From: Paracoccus sanguinis
GTDB lineage: Bacteria; Pseudomonadota; Alphaproteobacteria; Rhodobacterales; Rhodobacteraceae
DNA: 64,000 nucleotides
NCBI RefSeq assembly: GCF_900106665.1
Contig: NZ_FNNA01000005.1
Location: 62,001 to 126,000 of the forward strand
Direction: 5' to 3'
Made by a program: the position numbers and the translations under genes. Positions 18,241-29,712 of the stretch are shown piece after piece. The notes under the pieces are model-generated. The model was not told where the DNA came from. It was given only the letters and a program-made list of their open reading frames with translations, and did no database searches. Within the stretch, counting starts at the first letter, position 1. Each line of letters starts with the position of its first letter.

Positions 18241-19428
18241 ATGGCCCGCTTTGCCCCCTCGTTCCTCACGACCGCCGCCGCGCTCGGCCTGATGGCCGGG
18301 GCGGCGCTCGCGCAGGATTTCAACGCCGCCCCGCCGAATGCGCCCAATCAGCAACCGGCCTTCGAGGGCCAGACCCGCGCCCCGGTGATCGCCGACACGG
18401 TGGCGCTCAAGACCGAGACGGTGGTGGACGGGCTGTCGCACCCGTGGGCGCTGGCGCTTCTGCCGGACGGGGCGTGGCTGGTGACCGAGCGGCCGGGGCG
18501 GCTGCGGATGGTCGGCGCCGACGGCACGCTGTCCGAGCCGATCGCGGGCCTGCCCGAGATCGACGCCAAGGGCCAGGGCGGGCTGCTCGACGTGATGGTC
18601 GGGCCGGACTTCGCCAGCGACCGGCGGCTGTGGATCAGCTATGCCGCGCCGGCCGAGGGTGGCAACCAGACCGCCGTCGCCACTGCGAAGCTCTCGGCGG
18701 ACGGCCGCAGTCTGGAAGAGGTCAAGGAGCTGTTCCGCCAGATCCCGGTCTATGACGGCGACAAGCACTTCGGCAGCCGCCTGCTGCTCGACGGGCAGGG
18801 CGGGCTGATCGTGACGCTGGGCGAGCGCTCGGACGTACCGATCCGCGACAGCGCGCAGGCCGACGACAACCACCTGGGCAAGATCGTCCGCATCGACCCG
18901 CTGACCGGCGCTCCGATGGGCGCCGGGATCGGCCTGCCCGAGACCCACGCCAAGGGCTTCCGCAACGTGCAGGCGGCGGCGTTCGACAAGCAGGGCCAGC
19001 TCTGGACTGTCGAGCACGGGCCGAAGGGCGGCGACGAGCTGAACCACGTCGAGGCGGGCAAGAACTACGGCTGGCCGGTCATCACCTACGGCGTGGCCTA
19101 CAGCGGCGCCGACATCAACGCGGGCAAGACCGCGCAGGAGGGGATGGAGCAGCCGGTCTATTACTGGGACCCGGTGATCGCCCCCTCGGGGATGGCGTTC
19201 TACGACGGCGCGATGTTCCCCGACTGGAACGGCAGCGCGCTGATCGGCGCGCTGCAGGCCGGCGGCGGGGTCGTGCGGCTGACGCTCGACGGCGGCAAGG
19301 TGTCGGGCGAGGCGCGCTATCTGAACGGGATCGGCCGGGTCCGTGACCTCGCCGTGGCCCCGGACGGGGCGCTGATGCTGATCACCGACGCCGACAACGG
19401 CGCCGTGATCCGGGTGTCGAAGGAGTAA
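18241..19428 (+). CDS. PQQ-dependent sugar dehydrogenase (soluble aldose dehydrogenase-like), exported
   Basis: A 395-residue beta-propeller protein with a signal peptide ending GAALAQ. The start at 18241 has AGGAG seven bases upstream; an upstream TTG is less likely. HPWALALLPDGAWLVTERPGRLR, GGLLDVMVGPDF and TVEHGPKGGDELN are hallmarks of the glucose/sorbosone dehydrogenase family that bind PQQ and Ca2+ at the propeller centre. It would oxidise aldoses in the periplasm. The reductant acceptor and true sugar are unknown. PQQ is also needed by the XoxF enzyme in this window, but no pqq synthesis genes are present here. Two GC hairpins and a conserved 3' motif follow. Confidence 0.9.
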   Translation: MARFAPSFLTTAAALGLMAGAALAQDFNAAPPNAPNQQPAFEGQTRAPVIADTVALKTETVVDGLSHPWALALLPDGAWLVTERPGRLRMVGADGTLSEPIAGLPEIDAKGQGGLLDVMVGPDFASDRRLWISYAAPAEGGNQTAVATAKLSADGRSLEEVKELFRQIPVYDGDKHFGSRLLLDGQGGLIVTLGERSDVPIRDSAQADDNHLGKIVRIDPLTGAPMGAGIGLPETHAKGFRNVQAAAFDKQGQLWTVEHGPKGGDELNHVEAGKNYGWPVITYGVAYSGADINAGKTAQEGMEQPVYYWDPVIAPSGMAFYDGAMFPDWNGSALIGALQAGGGVVRLTLDGGKVSGEARYLNGIGRVRDLAVAPDGALMLITDADNGAVIRVSKE

Positions 19429-19431
19429 GGC

Positions 19432-19451
19432 AGGGGGCGCTCGCGCCCCCT
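19432..19451 (+). terminator. GC hairpin after the PQQ sugar dehydrogenase
   Basis: AGGGGGCG and CGCCCCCT form an 8-bp stem with a CTCG loop four bases after the stop codon. A second imperfect hairpin (CGGCCGCG/CGCGGCC) and a CCCCTGAGGATATTTG motif follow. There is no T run directly after the stem. Confidence 0.5.
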
Positions 19452-19473
19452 CGGCCGCGTGCCGCGGCCTTCA

Positions 19474-19496
19474 CCCCCTGAGGATATTTGGGTCCA
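19474..19496 (+). repeat. 3'-end motif, copy 1 (plus orientation)
   Basis: The sequence CCCCCTGAGGATATTTGGG followed by TCCAG comes after the hairpins behind the sugar dehydrogenase. A matching copy in opposite orientation ends the mutL unit (19976-19994) and a looser copy lies after the clpP-like gene. The common core is GAGGATATTTGGG(T/C)CCAG or close to it. Confidence 0.55.
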
Positions 19497-19529
19497 GCCC
19501 GAGGCGGTCTCGGGCCGGGGGTGGGGGCG

Positions 19530-19877
19530 TCAGCCCTTCAGCAGGTTGTCGGCCTCGTCGCCGGGCGAGAGGCCGAGCGCCTCCATCCCCGCCTCGAGGT
19601 GGTCGGCGAGTTGCGGCTCGCCCATCAGGTAATCCTCGGTGGGCGTGGTCTTTTCGGCCTTGGCCGTCGCCACCGCCTCGGACAGGTCGTCGGCATCGAA
19701 GGTGCCACGGCCGATCCACATCACCGCGGTCAGGGCCGCCTGCTCGTCGTCGTTCAGGTCGGCGATGAAATCGCGCAGCTCATAGGCGTTGCGCCCGCCG
19801 CGCCCGTCGAGGCCCTGATCGTAGTCGCGCGCCCGGATGACGACGAAGGCGATCTTGTCGGCGCTGATCTCAAGCAT
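19530..19877 (-). CDS. DUF3775 domain protein
   Basis: A small acidic protein of 115 residues, starting MLEISADKIAFVVIRARDYD and containing DDEQAALTAVMWIGRGTF and DYLMGEPQLADHLEAGMEALG. This matches the uncharacterised DUF3775 family common in alphaproteobacteria. There are no membrane segments, signal or catalytic motif. The gene stands alone between mutL and the convergent sugar dehydrogenase gene and is bracketed by two inward-facing copies of a conserved 3'-end motif. The function is unknown. Confidence 0.8.
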   Translation of the reverse strand: MLEISADKIAFVVIRARDYDQGLDGRGGRNAYELRDFIADLNDDEQAALTAVMWIGRGTFDADDLSEAVATAKAEKTTPTEDYLMGEPQLADHLEAGMEALGLSPGDEADNLLKG

Positions 19878-19975
19878 GGCGCGTCAATCCTCTCTGCGGC
19901 CCCGGACAGGGTGCCCCGCTTGTCGCCCGAACCCCGCCGCCCGTCAATCCGCGCGCGGCTGCGGTTCTTCCTTGT

Positions 19976-19994
19976 GCAAATATCCTGGGGTGAG
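19976..19994 (-). repeat. 3'-end motif, copy 2 (minus orientation)
   Basis: On the minus strand the sequence reads CTCACCCCAGGATATTTGC. It lies about 30 nt past the mutL stop, after a GGGGC/GCCCC hairpin, giving the same order (stop, hairpins, motif) as copy 1. Confidence 0.55.
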
Positions 19995-20007
19995 CGCCGC
20001 AGGCGCG

Positions 20008-20022
20008 AGGGGCAAAGCCCCT
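20008..20022 (-). terminator. hairpin directly after mutL
   Basis: AGGGGC and GCCCCT form a 6-bp stem with a three-base loop immediately past the mutL stop codon. It is followed, in the mutL direction, by a GCGCC/GGCGC hairpin and the conserved motif. Confidence 0.5.
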
Positions 20023-20023
20023 T

Positions 20024-21844
<1,821 letters not shown>

Positions 21845-21980
21845 GACCCCAGATATAGCAAGAATCGCGCTGTCCGCGAAAGCGATTCCTGAGCCGACGG
21901 CCGGTCCGGGAACCGGGCGCGCGCGGCGCGGCTTTAGGTCACATCAGACCTCACTCATGCGCCCAACAAGGATGAACGCC

Positions 21981-22157
21981 ATGAAAACCCTGACCCTCGC
22001 CGCGCTGGCCACCGCCACCCTCGCCCTGGCCGCCTGCGGCCCCGATGCGGGCACCCGCGCCACCACCGGCGCTGCGACCGGCGCGGTCGTGGCCGGTCCC
22101 GTTGGCGCCGTCGCGGGTGCTGCGCTGGGTGGCACCGGGGCCGTTCAGGTCCGCTGA
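21981..22157 (+). CDS. small glycine-zipper lipoprotein, 58 aa
   Basis: The ATG at 21981 has AAGGA eight bases upstream; two in-frame ATGs precede it. The product has a signal sequence with lipobox LALAAC, so it should be lipid-anchored. The mature part is only about 35 residues and holds a glycine zipper (TTGAATGAVVAGPVGAVAG) that can form a membrane-associated helix. Similar tiny entericidin/osmotic-type lipoproteins occur in many proteobacteria. The function is unknown. A strong terminator follows. Confidence 0.7.
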   Translation: MKTLTLAALATATLALAACGPDAGTRATTGAATGAVVAGPVGAVAGAALGGTGAVQVR

Positions 22158-22178
22158 CCGGCGTCCATCGCCAACGAT

Positions 22179-22216
22179 ACGGCCGCCGCCCCTGAAGGAC
22201 GGCGGCCGTTTTCGTT
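22179..22216 (+). terminator. terminator of the small lipoprotein gene
   Basis: ACGGCCGCCG (22179-22188) and CGGCGGCCGT (22200-22209) form a perfect 10-bp stem followed by TTTTCGTT. It lies between two convergent genes. Confidence 0.85.
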
Positions 22217-22227
22217 GCGCAGGCGCG

Positions 22228-23529
22228 TCAGAGCCCTTCGGGCCGTCCGACCAGCACGAAGCTCAGCCGCGCGGGGTCGAGCAGGCGTTGGGCCACGCGG
22301 TTCACGTCGTCGACCGTGACCGCCTCGATCTGCGGGTTGCGGGTGTTCACGTAGTCGCGCGGCATCCCCATGAGCTGCATACCGGTCAGGATCCCGGCGA
22401 TCTTGCCGTTCCCGTCGAAGCGCAGCGGGTATTCGCCGGTCAGGTAGGTCTTGGCGTCGGCGACCTCGCGATCGGTGACGCCCTCGCGGATCTTGCCCCA
22501 GACCTCACGGACCAGCGCCACGGCCTCTCCCGTCCGGGCGTTGGCGGTGGCCATGCCGCCCTGCCAGCTTTCGCCGAGCACCTGATTGGCGAGGCCGGTG
22601 CCGACGCCGTAGGTCAGCCCGCGCTTTTCGCGGATCTCGTCCATCAGCCGCGACGAGAACCCGCCGCCGCCGAGGATGTGGTCGAGCACGAAGGCCGCGA
22701 AGTAGTCCTTGTCGCTCATCGGCAGGCCGGGCTGGGCAAAGGCCACCACGGTCTGCGGGCTGTCCCAGTCGATCACCGTCGTCTGGCCGTCGAACTGCGG
22801 CGTGGCCGCGGGCGGCAGCGGCACGGACGCCATGGCGGGCAGGTCGCCGAGGATGCGGTCCACCAGCGCGCCGAGCCCGGCCGCGTCGATGTCGCCGGCG
22901 GCCGAGACGATGACGCGGTCACGCGCCAGCACCCGGTCCTTGGCGGCGCGCAGGTCGTCCACGGTCAGCGCGGCGACGCTGTCCTCGGTCCCATTGAGCG
23001 AGCTGCCATAGGGGTGGCTGCCCCAGAGGCGGGCGGCCATGGCCTTGGCGGCGATGGCGTTCGGCTCGCTCGCCTCGGCGCGGATGATCGACTGGACCTG
23101 CGCGCGCACCCGCTCGACCGCGTCGGTGTCGAAGCGCGGCGCGGTGAGCGCGTCGCGCACGAGGTCGGCAGCGGCGTCGCGGTTCTCGGTCAGGGCCCGC
23201 AGGCTCACGGTCAGCGCGTCGTCGCCGACGTTGAAGCTCGCGCTGGCGCCGAGCGCCTCCATCGCCTCGGCCCACTGGGTCGCGTCGCGGTCGGCCGCGC
23301 CTTCCTCGAGCAGCCCGGTCATCAGGTTGACGGCGCCGCGCTTGCCCTCGGGATCGACCGAGGCACCGCCGCGGAAGGCGATGTTGAGGGCCACGAAGGG
23401 GATCGAGTGATCCTCGACCAGCCAGGCCCCGACCCCGCCGGGCGAGGTCACCTGCTGGATGTCGATGGCCCGTGCCGGCAGCACGGCGAGAAGCGTGAGG
23501 GCGGCGGCGGTGACGAGCGCGCGGATCAT
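22228..23529 (-). CDS. M16 family peptidase-like protein lacking the zinc motif
   Basis: A 433-residue exported protein (signal peptide ending LPARA) with the M16 fold. It is the non-catalytic partner: where active subunits have HxxEH, this has VNLMTGLLEEGA. The later region GGGGFSSRLMDEIREKRGLTYGVG is the conserved M16 substrate-binding segment. It is encoded directly after the active subunit with a 4-nt overlap, so the pair probably forms a heterodimeric periplasmic peptidase, by analogy to mitochondrial processing peptidase and other paired M16 proteins. Confidence 0.9.
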   Translation of the reverse strand: MIRALVTAAALTLLAVLPARAIDIQQVTSPGGVGAWLVEDHSIPFVALNIAFRGGASVDPEGKRGAVNLMTGLLEEGAADRDATQWAEAMEALGASASFNVGDDALTVSLRALTENRDAAADLVRDALTAPRFDTDAVERVRAQVQSIIRAEASEPNAIAAKAMAARLWGSHPYGSSLNGTEDSVAALTVDDLRAAKDRVLARDRVIVSAAGDIDAAGLGALVDRILGDLPAMASVPLPPAATPQFDGQTTVIDWDSPQTVVAFAQPGLPMSDKDYFAAFVLDHILGGGGFSSRLMDEIREKRGLTYGVGTGLANQVLGESWQGGMATANARTGEAVALVREVWGKIREGVTDREVADAKTYLTGEYPLRFDGNGKIAGILTGMQLMGMPRDYVNTRNPQIEAVTVDDVNRVAQRLLDPARLSFVLVGRPEGL

Positions 23530-25166
23530 TGCTGCACCTCGGCGGCAGGGGTTTCGGGGGCGGCGCCGTCAGGGGCGGCGGTCCCGTCAGGCGGGGGTGG
23601 CGGGGCGCCGGGGGCCGCCGTCGGGTGCGGGGTGTCGGCAGGGCCAGGCGCGGCGGTTTCGGGTGCAGTGTCCGCGGTGTCGGGGGCGGGTGCTGTGGCG
23701 CTGTCGTCCGTGGCTGGCGCGTCGGCCGCGGGGGAGCGTTCAGCGGCCGAGTCCGGCACGGCAGCGGCGGCCGGGACGTCGGCAGCCGGCGCCTCCGTCG
23801 CCACCGCTCCGGCCTGCTCAGCCCCCTCGCCCGCCGGCGCGGGCAGCAGATGGGCCGTCACCGCGCCCTCGCGGCGCAGCGCGAGGCGGGCGGCGGCCTT
23901 CACGTCCTCGACCGTGACCGCGGCGAGAAGGTCCGGCCAGTCGTTCACATCCTCGACCGTCAGCCCGATCGCCAGCCCCTGCCCGTAATCATAGGCGCGC
24001 CCGTGGGCCGAATCGCGCTCGTAGATCCGGGCGGCGCGGAGCTGCGTCTTGACCCGGTCGAGCTGCGCCGGGTCCGGCCCCTCTGCCAGAAATTCGTCGA
24101 GGGCCGCGTCCAGCGCTGCCTCGGCCGCCGCCTTGGCGGCCTGAGTGTCGGGCTGTGGCGGATAGACCATCGTCACCGCGAAGGTCGTGGGATCGACGGT
24201 CAGCCCGTCGTAGCTCGCCCCCGCCCACAGCGCCTTGCCGGTCATCACCAGCTTGCGTCCCAGCACCGAGGTCTGCGGCGAGCCGCCGAGCAATTCGGCC
24301 AGCACCGACCGCGCCGCCGCCTGCTTCTGGTCGCCGGCATTGCGCTCGGGCACGATCACGCTGCGCGAGATCGTTGGCTGCGGCACGCGTGGGTCGGCCA
24401 TCTCGATCACCCGCGACGCCCGCTGCACCGGCTCTTGCGGGCGGGCGGTGCGTTCGGCGCCCGGCCGGGCCGGGATCGGGCCATAGTGCTTTTCGGCGAG
24501 GCTGCGGACCTCGTCCGCGGTCACGTCGCCCGCCACGACCAGCACCGCGGCGTTCGGCGCGTAATGGGCGCCGTACCACGCCAGCGCGTCGTCGCGGGTC
24601 AGCCCCTCCATCTCTTGCCGCCAGCCGATCACCGGGCGGCCATAGGGGTGGTTGTAGTACTGCACCGCCGCGCGTTCCTCGGCGAAGAGCGCGCGGGGGT
24701 CGCTGTCGGTGCGCTGCGCGCGTTCCTCGAGCACGACCTGCCGCTCGGCCTGCCAGTCGTCCTCGCCAATGCGGAGGTTGGCCATGCGGTCCGCCTCCAT
24801 CCCCATCACGAGGTCGAGGCGGTCGGCGGCGATGCGCTGGAAATAGGTGGTGAAGTCGTACGAGGTGAAGGCGTTGTCCATGCCGCCGTTGGCGGTCACG
24901 GTCTTGGACAGCTCGCCCGCCGCCAGCTTGTCGGTGCCCTTGAACATCAGGTGCTCAAGGTAATGCGCGATCCCCGACTTGCCCGGCGTCTCGTCGGCCG
25001 AGCCGATGCGGTACCAGACCATCTGCACCACGACCGGGGCGCGGTGATCCTCGATCACCACCGCCTCCATCCCGTTGGGCAGGGTGAAGTGGCTCACGCC
25101 CGGCGGCATCTCGGCCAGCGCGGGCGAGGCAGAGATAAGCAGGACGGCGAGGAGCGTGCGGCGCAT
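23526..25166 (-). CDS. M16 family zinc metallopeptidase, active subunit
   Basis: A 546-residue exported protein with signal peptide and the inverted zinc motif HYLEHLMFKGT near residue 67. A distal Glu lies in the ERQVVLEERAQRTDSDP region, which completes the metal site. The last ~110 residues (upstream of 23860) are an Ala/Pro/Asp-rich tail with no similarity to the peptidase fold, longer than normal for the family. It overlaps the non-catalytic M16 gene by four bases. It probably digests peptides in the periplasm. Confidence 0.92.
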   Translation of the reverse strand: MRRTLLAVLLISASPALAEMPPGVSHFTLPNGMEAVVIEDHRAPVVVQMVWYRIGSADETPGKSGIAHYLEHLMFKGTDKLAAGELSKTVTANGGMDNAFTSYDFTTYFQRIAADRLDLVMGMEADRMANLRIGEDDWQAERQVVLEERAQRTDSDPRALFAEERAAVQYYNHPYGRPVIGWRQEMEGLTRDDALAWYGAHYAPNAAVLVVAGDVTADEVRSLAEKHYGPIPARPGAERTARPQEPVQRASRVIEMADPRVPQPTISRSVIVPERNAGDQKQAAARSVLAELLGGSPQTSVLGRKLVMTGKALWAGASYDGLTVDPTTFAVTMVYPPQPDTQAAKAAAEAALDAALDEFLAEGPDPAQLDRVKTQLRAARIYERDSAHGRAYDYGQGLAIGLTVEDVNDWPDLLAAVTVEDVKAAARLALRREGAVTAHLLPAPAGEGAEQAGAVATEAPAADVPAAAAVPDSAAERSPAADAPATDDSATAPAPDTADTAPETAAPGPADTPHPTAAPGAPPPPPDGTAAPDGAAPETPAAEVQQ

Positions 25167-25307
25167 GGGCGACCCCTTCAGGTCATCAACGGGAAGGCCA
25201 GAGGATGACCGCAGCCGGCGAGGCGCACAACCCGTCGCCCGATCACTGCCGCTTGAGGGGCCGCCCGGTTGCGGGGGCCCGTGCGCGCCCGGACGCCCGC
25301 GGCCCGC

Positions 25308-25808
25308 TCAGCGCGGCGGGGCGCTGGGGGTCTGGACGCCGGTGCGGCGCCAACGCTCGAGCTCGGCCCAGCTGTCGAGCGTCTGCGGCCGGTAGGCGCG
25401 GTAATAGACGTTGGTGCGGGCCACGATCTCGAGCAGGCGGCGGCCGTGGCGGGCGCGGTATTGCGCATCCTCGGCGGCGGTGACCTGGCGGATGCCGGGC
25501 GTGACACCGGCCCGCGCGGCATGGGCGAGCAGCGCGCCGTCCCCGGCCCCCACGCCCTGCGCGGCCAGCTGGCCCGGGTTGCCGCCGAGGGCGGCGACGG
25601 CGTCAGCCTCGGGGTGCGGGTCGGTGATGTTCGCGCCGCCCGGCGTCGGCGCGGGCAGCTGCGCGAGGTCCGGCGGCAGTTCGAGCGGGCGGGTCGGGAC
25701 GATGGCGAATTCTTCGGGGCCGTCGTCGCTGGCGAGCGTCATCAGCTTGCCCTCGTTCGAGCAACCGGCGAGCGCCAGCGCGCAGATGGTCAGCAAAGCG
25801 GCCCGCAT
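25308..25808 (-). CDS. DUF3035 lipoprotein, BamF-like
   Basis: The 166-residue product has a lipoprotein signal (ALALAGCSNEG) and the conserved segment EEFAIVPTRPLELPPDLAQLPAPTPGG typical of DUF3035. That family is associated with the alphaproteobacterial outer-membrane beta-barrel assembly machine as subunit BamF. The C-terminus DAQYRARHGRRLLEIVARTNVYYRAYRPQ is basic. It lies between lspA, the enzyme that would process it, and the M16 pair, an order common in Rhodobacteraceae. Confidence 0.8.
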   Translation of the reverse strand: MRAALLTICALALAGCSNEGKLMTLASDDGPEEFAIVPTRPLELPPDLAQLPAPTPGGANITDPHPEADAVAALGGNPGQLAAQGVGAGDGALLAHAARAGVTPGIRQVTAAEDAQYRARHGRRLLEIVARTNVYYRAYRPQTLDSWAELERWRRTGVQTPSAPPR

Positions 25809-25932
25809 GATCTCACGTCCTGTCCCGTTTCCGGCCTTCTAGCGCGTCCGGGGCGGTCCGTCACGGGTCTTGTGGCGGTGCTGAGGGCGCGTGAGCAGGA
25901 ATCGGCGGCAGGGGGTGGCGCGGCCGCCGCAG

Positions 25933-26595
25933 TCAGTCGCCGCTTCCGGGCCGGCGCCGCGGGCGCGGGGCGGGGGCGGGCGGCGGCGCGGGTTTCGGCC
26001 CCGGCTGGACGATCAGCCCCAGCGCCCCGGCGAAGATGGCGATGTCGGCCACGTTGAAGCTGTAGGGGTTGCGCCAGCCCGGCAGGCTCATGTTCAGGAA
26101 ATCCGCCACCGCGCCATAGGCCACGCGGTCGATGACGTTTCCCAGCGCGCCCCCGACCAGCAGCCCCGCCGCGACCTGCGCGAGCGTGCCGGGCCGCAGC
26201 CGCATCAGCCACACCGCGACGCCGACGCAGATCGCCAGCGCCACGCCGATCAGCACCCAGCGCATGAACTCGGCGTCGGTGCCGAAGAGGCCGAAGTTCA
26301 CCCCCTGGTTCCACGCCATCCTGAGGTTCAGCCACGGGTCGATCACGTCGATCGCCTGCACCTCCTTGAGGTTCAGGGCCTGCACGACGATCCACTTGCT
26401 GAGCTGGTCCAGCGCCAGCACCCCGAGCGTCACGCCCAGCGCCCACCACAGCTTGCGCGGCGGCGGGGGCGGCGGTTCGGCCTTGAGCACCCGGCGCTTC
26501 TTCGGCGCGGTGCCGTCGGCGGCCGGCAACCGGCGCCGGGCGGGCTTCTTCGCGGGCTCGCCCGCGGCCGCCGGAGGGGTGGGCGTGTCGCTCAT
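25933..26595 (-). CDS. lspA: lipoprotein signal peptidase (signal peptidase II)
   Basis: LspA cuts prolipoprotein signal peptides before the lipidated Cys in the inner membrane. The 220-residue product has four membrane helices, with catalytic aspartates in [13 protein letters not shown] and FNVADIAI. Unusually, about 47 residues rich in Pro, Lys and Arg precede the first helix and a Pro/Arg tail of about 20 residues follows the last; the usual enzyme is 150-170 residues. A later start would be needed to remove the N-terminal part, but no ATG with a good ribosome site is obvious. It overlaps purH by one base. Confidence 0.93.
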   Translation of the reverse strand: MSDTPTPPAAAGEPAKKPARRRLPAADGTAPKKRRVLKAEPPPPPPRKLWWALGVTLGVLALDQLSKWIVVQALNLKEVQAIDVIDPWLNLRMAWNQGVNFGLFGTDAEFMRWVLIGVALAICVGVAVWLMRLRPGTLAQVAAGLLVGGALGNVIDRVAYGAVADFLNMSLPGWRNPYSFNVADIAIFAGALGLIVQPGPKPAPPPAPAPRPRRRPGSGD

Positions 26596-28181
26596 CAGTG
26601 CCGGAAGTGCCGTTGCCCGGTGAAGACCATCGCCAGGCCGAGCCGGTCGGCGGCCGCGATCACCTCGGCGTCGCGCATCGACCCGCCGGGCTGGATCACC
26701 GCGCGGGCGCCGGCGGCGGCCAGCGCCTCGATCCCGTCCGGGAAAGGGAAGAACGCGTCCGAGGCGACCGCCGCCCCCTCGGTCAGCGGCTGCGCGAGGC
26801 CCAGCGCCTCGGCCATGTCCTCGGACTTGCGGCGGCCGATGCGGGTGGAATCGACCCGGCTCATCTGCCCGGCGCCGATGCCCACGGTGGCGCGGTCCCT
26901 GGCATAGACGATGGCGTTCGACTTGACGTGCTTGGCGACCGTCCAGGCGAACATCAGGTCGTCGAGTTCCTCGGCCGAGGGCTGGCGCTGGGTCACGACC
27001 TTCAGCGCCTCGCGCGCCACATGACAGTTGTCGCGGCCCTGGACCAGGAAGCCGCCGGCGACCTGGCGGACCGTCTCGCCCCCCGCGCGCGGATCGGGCA
27101 GCCCGCCGGTCGTCAGCAGGCGCAGGTTCTTCTTGGCGGCAAAGACGGCGCGGGCGGCCTCGGTCGCGTCGGGGGCGATCACGACCTCGGTGAAGATCTC
27201 GGTGATGGCGCGGGCGGTCGGCTCGTCCAGCGTGCCGTTCAGCGCGATGATCCCGCCGAAGGCCGAGGTGCGGTCGCAGTCAAAGGCGCGCCCGTAAGCC
27301 TCGGCGAAGCTCGTGCCCAGCGCCACGCCGCAGGGGTTGGCGTGCTTGATGATCGCCACCGCGGGGGTGGCCGGGTCGAACTCGGCCACCAGCTCGAACG
27401 CGGCGTCGGTGTCGTTGATGTTGTTGTAGGACAGCTCCTTGCCCTGCCACTGGCGGGCGGTGGCGACGCCGGGGCGCCCCGTCCCGTCGGTATAGAAGGC
27501 CGCCGTCTGGTGCGGGTTCTCGCCGTAGCGCAGCGTCTGCGCCAGCGTCCCGGCAAAGGCGCGCCGCCGCGGGGCGTCCTGCCCGATGGCGCCCGCCATC
27601 CACGCCGACACCGCCGCGTCATAGGCCGCCGTCCGGGCATAGGCCGCCTGCGCCAGCCGCTGGCGGAAGGCGAGGGTCGTCGCACCGTCGTTCGCATCGA
27701 GCTCGGCCAGCAGGGCGTCGTAATCCTCAACATCCACCACGGTGGCGACGAAGCCGTGGTTCTTGGCCGCGGCGCGGATCATCGCCGGGCCGCCGATGTC
27801 GATGTTCTCGACCGCCTCGGCATAGTCGGCCCCGCGGGCGACCGTCGCCTCGAACGGGTAGAGGTTCACCACCAGCAGGTCGATCGGCGCGATGCCGTGC
27901 GCGTCCATCGCCGCGACGTGCTCGGGGTTGTCGCGCAGGGCCAGCAGCCCGCCGTGCACCGCCGGGTGCAGCGTCTTGACGCGGCCGTCCATCATCTCGG
28001 GGAAACCCGTGACCTCGGCCACGTCGCGCACCGTCAGACCCGCGGCGCGCAGCGCGCTCGCCGTGCCGCCGGTCGAGAGCAGCTCGACCCCGCGGGCGGC
28101 CAGCGCCCGGGCGAAATCCTCGAGCCCGGTCTTGTCCGAGACCGACATCAGCGCGCGCTTGAGGGGGGTGCGGTCGGTCAT
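26595..28181 (-). CDS. purH: bifunctional AICAR formyltransferase / IMP cyclohydrolase
   Basis: PurH performs the last two steps of IMP synthesis. The 528-residue product has the N-terminal MGS-like cyclohydrolase domain ([31 protein letters not shown]) and the C-terminal formyltransferase domain with KHANPCG. Length is normal. It is the first gene of a leftward run purH-lspA-bamF-M16-M16. Confidence 0.97.
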   Translation of the reverse strand: MTDRTPLKRALMSVSDKTGLEDFARALAARGVELLSTGGTASALRAAGLTVRDVAEVTGFPEMMDGRVKTLHPAVHGGLLALRDNPEHVAAMDAHGIAPIDLLVVNLYPFEATVARGADYAEAVENIDIGGPAMIRAAAKNHGFVATVVDVEDYDALLAELDANDGATTLAFRQRLAQAAYARTAAYDAAVSAWMAGAIGQDAPRRRAFAGTLAQTLRYGENPHQTAAFYTDGTGRPGVATARQWQGKELSYNNINDTDAAFELVAEFDPATPAVAIIKHANPCGVALGTSFAEAYGRAFDCDRTSAFGGIIALNGTLDEPTARAITEIFTEVVIAPDATEAARAVFAAKKNLRLLTTGGLPDPRAGGETVRQVAGGFLVQGRDNCHVAREALKVVTQRQPSAEELDDLMFAWTVAKHVKSNAIVYARDRATVGIGAGQMSRVDSTRIGRRKSEDMAEALGLAQPLTEGAAVASDAFFPFPDGIEALAAAGARAVIQPGGSMRDAEVIAAADRLGLAMVFTGQRHFRH

Positions 28182-28332
28182 GGCGGGCTCCGGCTATGGC
28201 GTCGCGCGTGACCTAGCCTGACCGGCGCCGCCCGTCCAGCCGCCGCTCTCTTCGCGGGGGTGGCCGGGGGACGGACATTTGAAACCGCCCGGCCGCCCGC
28301 CTAAGTCAGCCCGCAAGCAGAACGAGGATGCC

Positions 28333-29631
28333 ATGACCGACCTCACCCCCCGCCAGATCGTGGCGGAACTGGACCGCTTCATCATCGGCCAGGCCGACGC
28401 CAAGCGCGCCGTCGCCGTGGCGATGCGCAACCGCTGGCGGCGCCAGCAGCTTGCCCCCGAGCTCAAGGCCGAGGTGCATCCCAAGAACATCCTGATGATC
28501 GGCCCCACCGGGGTCGGCAAGACCGAGATCAGCCGGCGGCTGGCCAAGCTCGCCGGGGCGCCCTTCGTCAAGGTCGAGGCGACCAAGTTCACCGAGGTCG
28601 GCTATGTCGGCCGCGACGTCGAGCAGATCATCCGCGACCTCGCCGACGCCGCGATGGTCGAGACCCGGGCGCGGATGCGCGACGACGTCACCGCCCGGGC
28701 CCGCGCGAGCGCCGAGGACCGGGTGATCGCCGCGCTGGCGGGCGATCAGGCGCGCGAGCAGACCCGCGAGATGTTCCGCCGCAAGCTCAAGGCGGGCGAG
28801 CTGGACGACACGGTGATCGAGCTTGAGCTGACCGACACCTCGAACCCACTGGGGATGGAGATTCCGGGCCAGCCCGGCATGGGCCAGATGATGGACCTCG
28901 GCGCGCTGATGAAGGCGTTCGGCGGCCGCAAGACCCGCCGCAAGGTGACCGTCGCCCAGTCCTACGACCTGCTGATCGCGGAAGAGGCCGACAAGCTGAT
29001 CGACGACGAGCGGGTCAAGACCGCCGCGCTCGAGGCGGTCGAGCAGTCGGGGATCGTGTTCATCGACGAGATCGACAAGGTCGCTACCCGGGCCGACACC
29101 CGCGGCGGCGAGATCAGCCGCGAGGGGGTGCAGCGCGACCTGCTGCCGCTGATCGAGGGCACCACCGTGTCCACGAAATACGGCCCGGTCCGCACCGACC
29201 ACATCCTGTTCATTGCCTCAGGCGCGTTCCACGTGGCGAAACCCTCGGACCTGTTGCCCGAGCTGCAGGGCCGGCTGCCGATCCGGGTCGAGCTGCGGGC
29301 GCTGACCGAGGCGGATTTCGTCCGCATCCTGACCGAGACCGACAACGCCCTGACCCGGCAATATGCCGCGCTGATGGGGACCGAGGGGGTCGAGGTCGCC
29401 TTTACCGACGACGGGATCGCGGCGCTGGCCCGCATCGCCGCCGAGGTCAACGGCAGCGTCGAGAACATCGGCGCCCGGCGGCTCTACACGGTGATGGAGC
29501 GGGTGTTCGAAGAGCTGTCCTTCGCCGCCCCCGACGCCGGCGGCCAGCGGGTGACGGTGGACGCGGGCTACGTCGAGGCGCAGCTCGGCGACCTCGCCCG
29601 CTCGGCGGACCTGTCGCGCTACGTGCTCTAA
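28333..29631 (+). CDS. hslU: HslU ATPase subunit of the HslVU protease
   Basis: HslU is the AAA+ unfoldase that feeds proteins to HslV. The 432-residue product starts [20 protein letters not shown], has Walker [18 protein letters not shown] near residue 60, Walker [10 protein letters not shown] and ends with the conserved DLSRYVL that docks into HslV. The start at 28333 is chosen because it matches the family; an upstream ATG adds 18 unrelated residues. hslV is about 5 kb away on the opposite strand instead of adjacent. Confidence 0.96.
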   Translation: MTDLTPRQIVAELDRFIIGQADAKRAVAVAMRNRWRRQQLAPELKAEVHPKNILMIGPTGVGKTEISRRLAKLAGAPFVKVEATKFTEVGYVGRDVEQIIRDLADAAMVETRARMRDDVTARARASAEDRVIAALAGDQAREQTREMFRRKLKAGELDDTVIELELTDTSNPLGMEIPGQPGMGQMMDLGALMKAFGGRKTRRKVTVAQSYDLLIAEEADKLIDDERVKTAALEAVEQSGIVFIDEIDKVATRADTRGGEISREGVQRDLLPLIEGTTVSTKYGPVRTDHILFIASGAFHVAKPSDLLPELQGRLPIRVELRALTEADFVRILTETDNALTRQYAALMGTEGVEVAFTDDGIAALARIAAEVNGSVENIGARRLYTVMERVFEELSFAAPDAGGQRVTVDAGYVEAQLGDLARSADLSRYVL

Positions 29632-29645
29632 CTGCGACGGAACCG

Positions 29646-29685
29646 CACGCCGCGGGGGCCGTTGTGCGGTCGGACCCGCGGCGTG
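29646..29685 (+). terminator. hairpin after hslU
   Basis: CACGCCGCGGG (29646-29656) and CCCGCGGCGTG (29675-29685) form a perfect 11-bp stem with an 18-nt loop, starting 15 bases past the hslU stop. It lacks a T run and precedes the next gene's ribosome binding site by 16 nt. It may be an attenuator or an mRNA-stabilising hairpin. Confidence 0.5.
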
Positions 29686-29712
29686 GGCGCGGATCGAAGC
29701 GGAGGCAGGATG

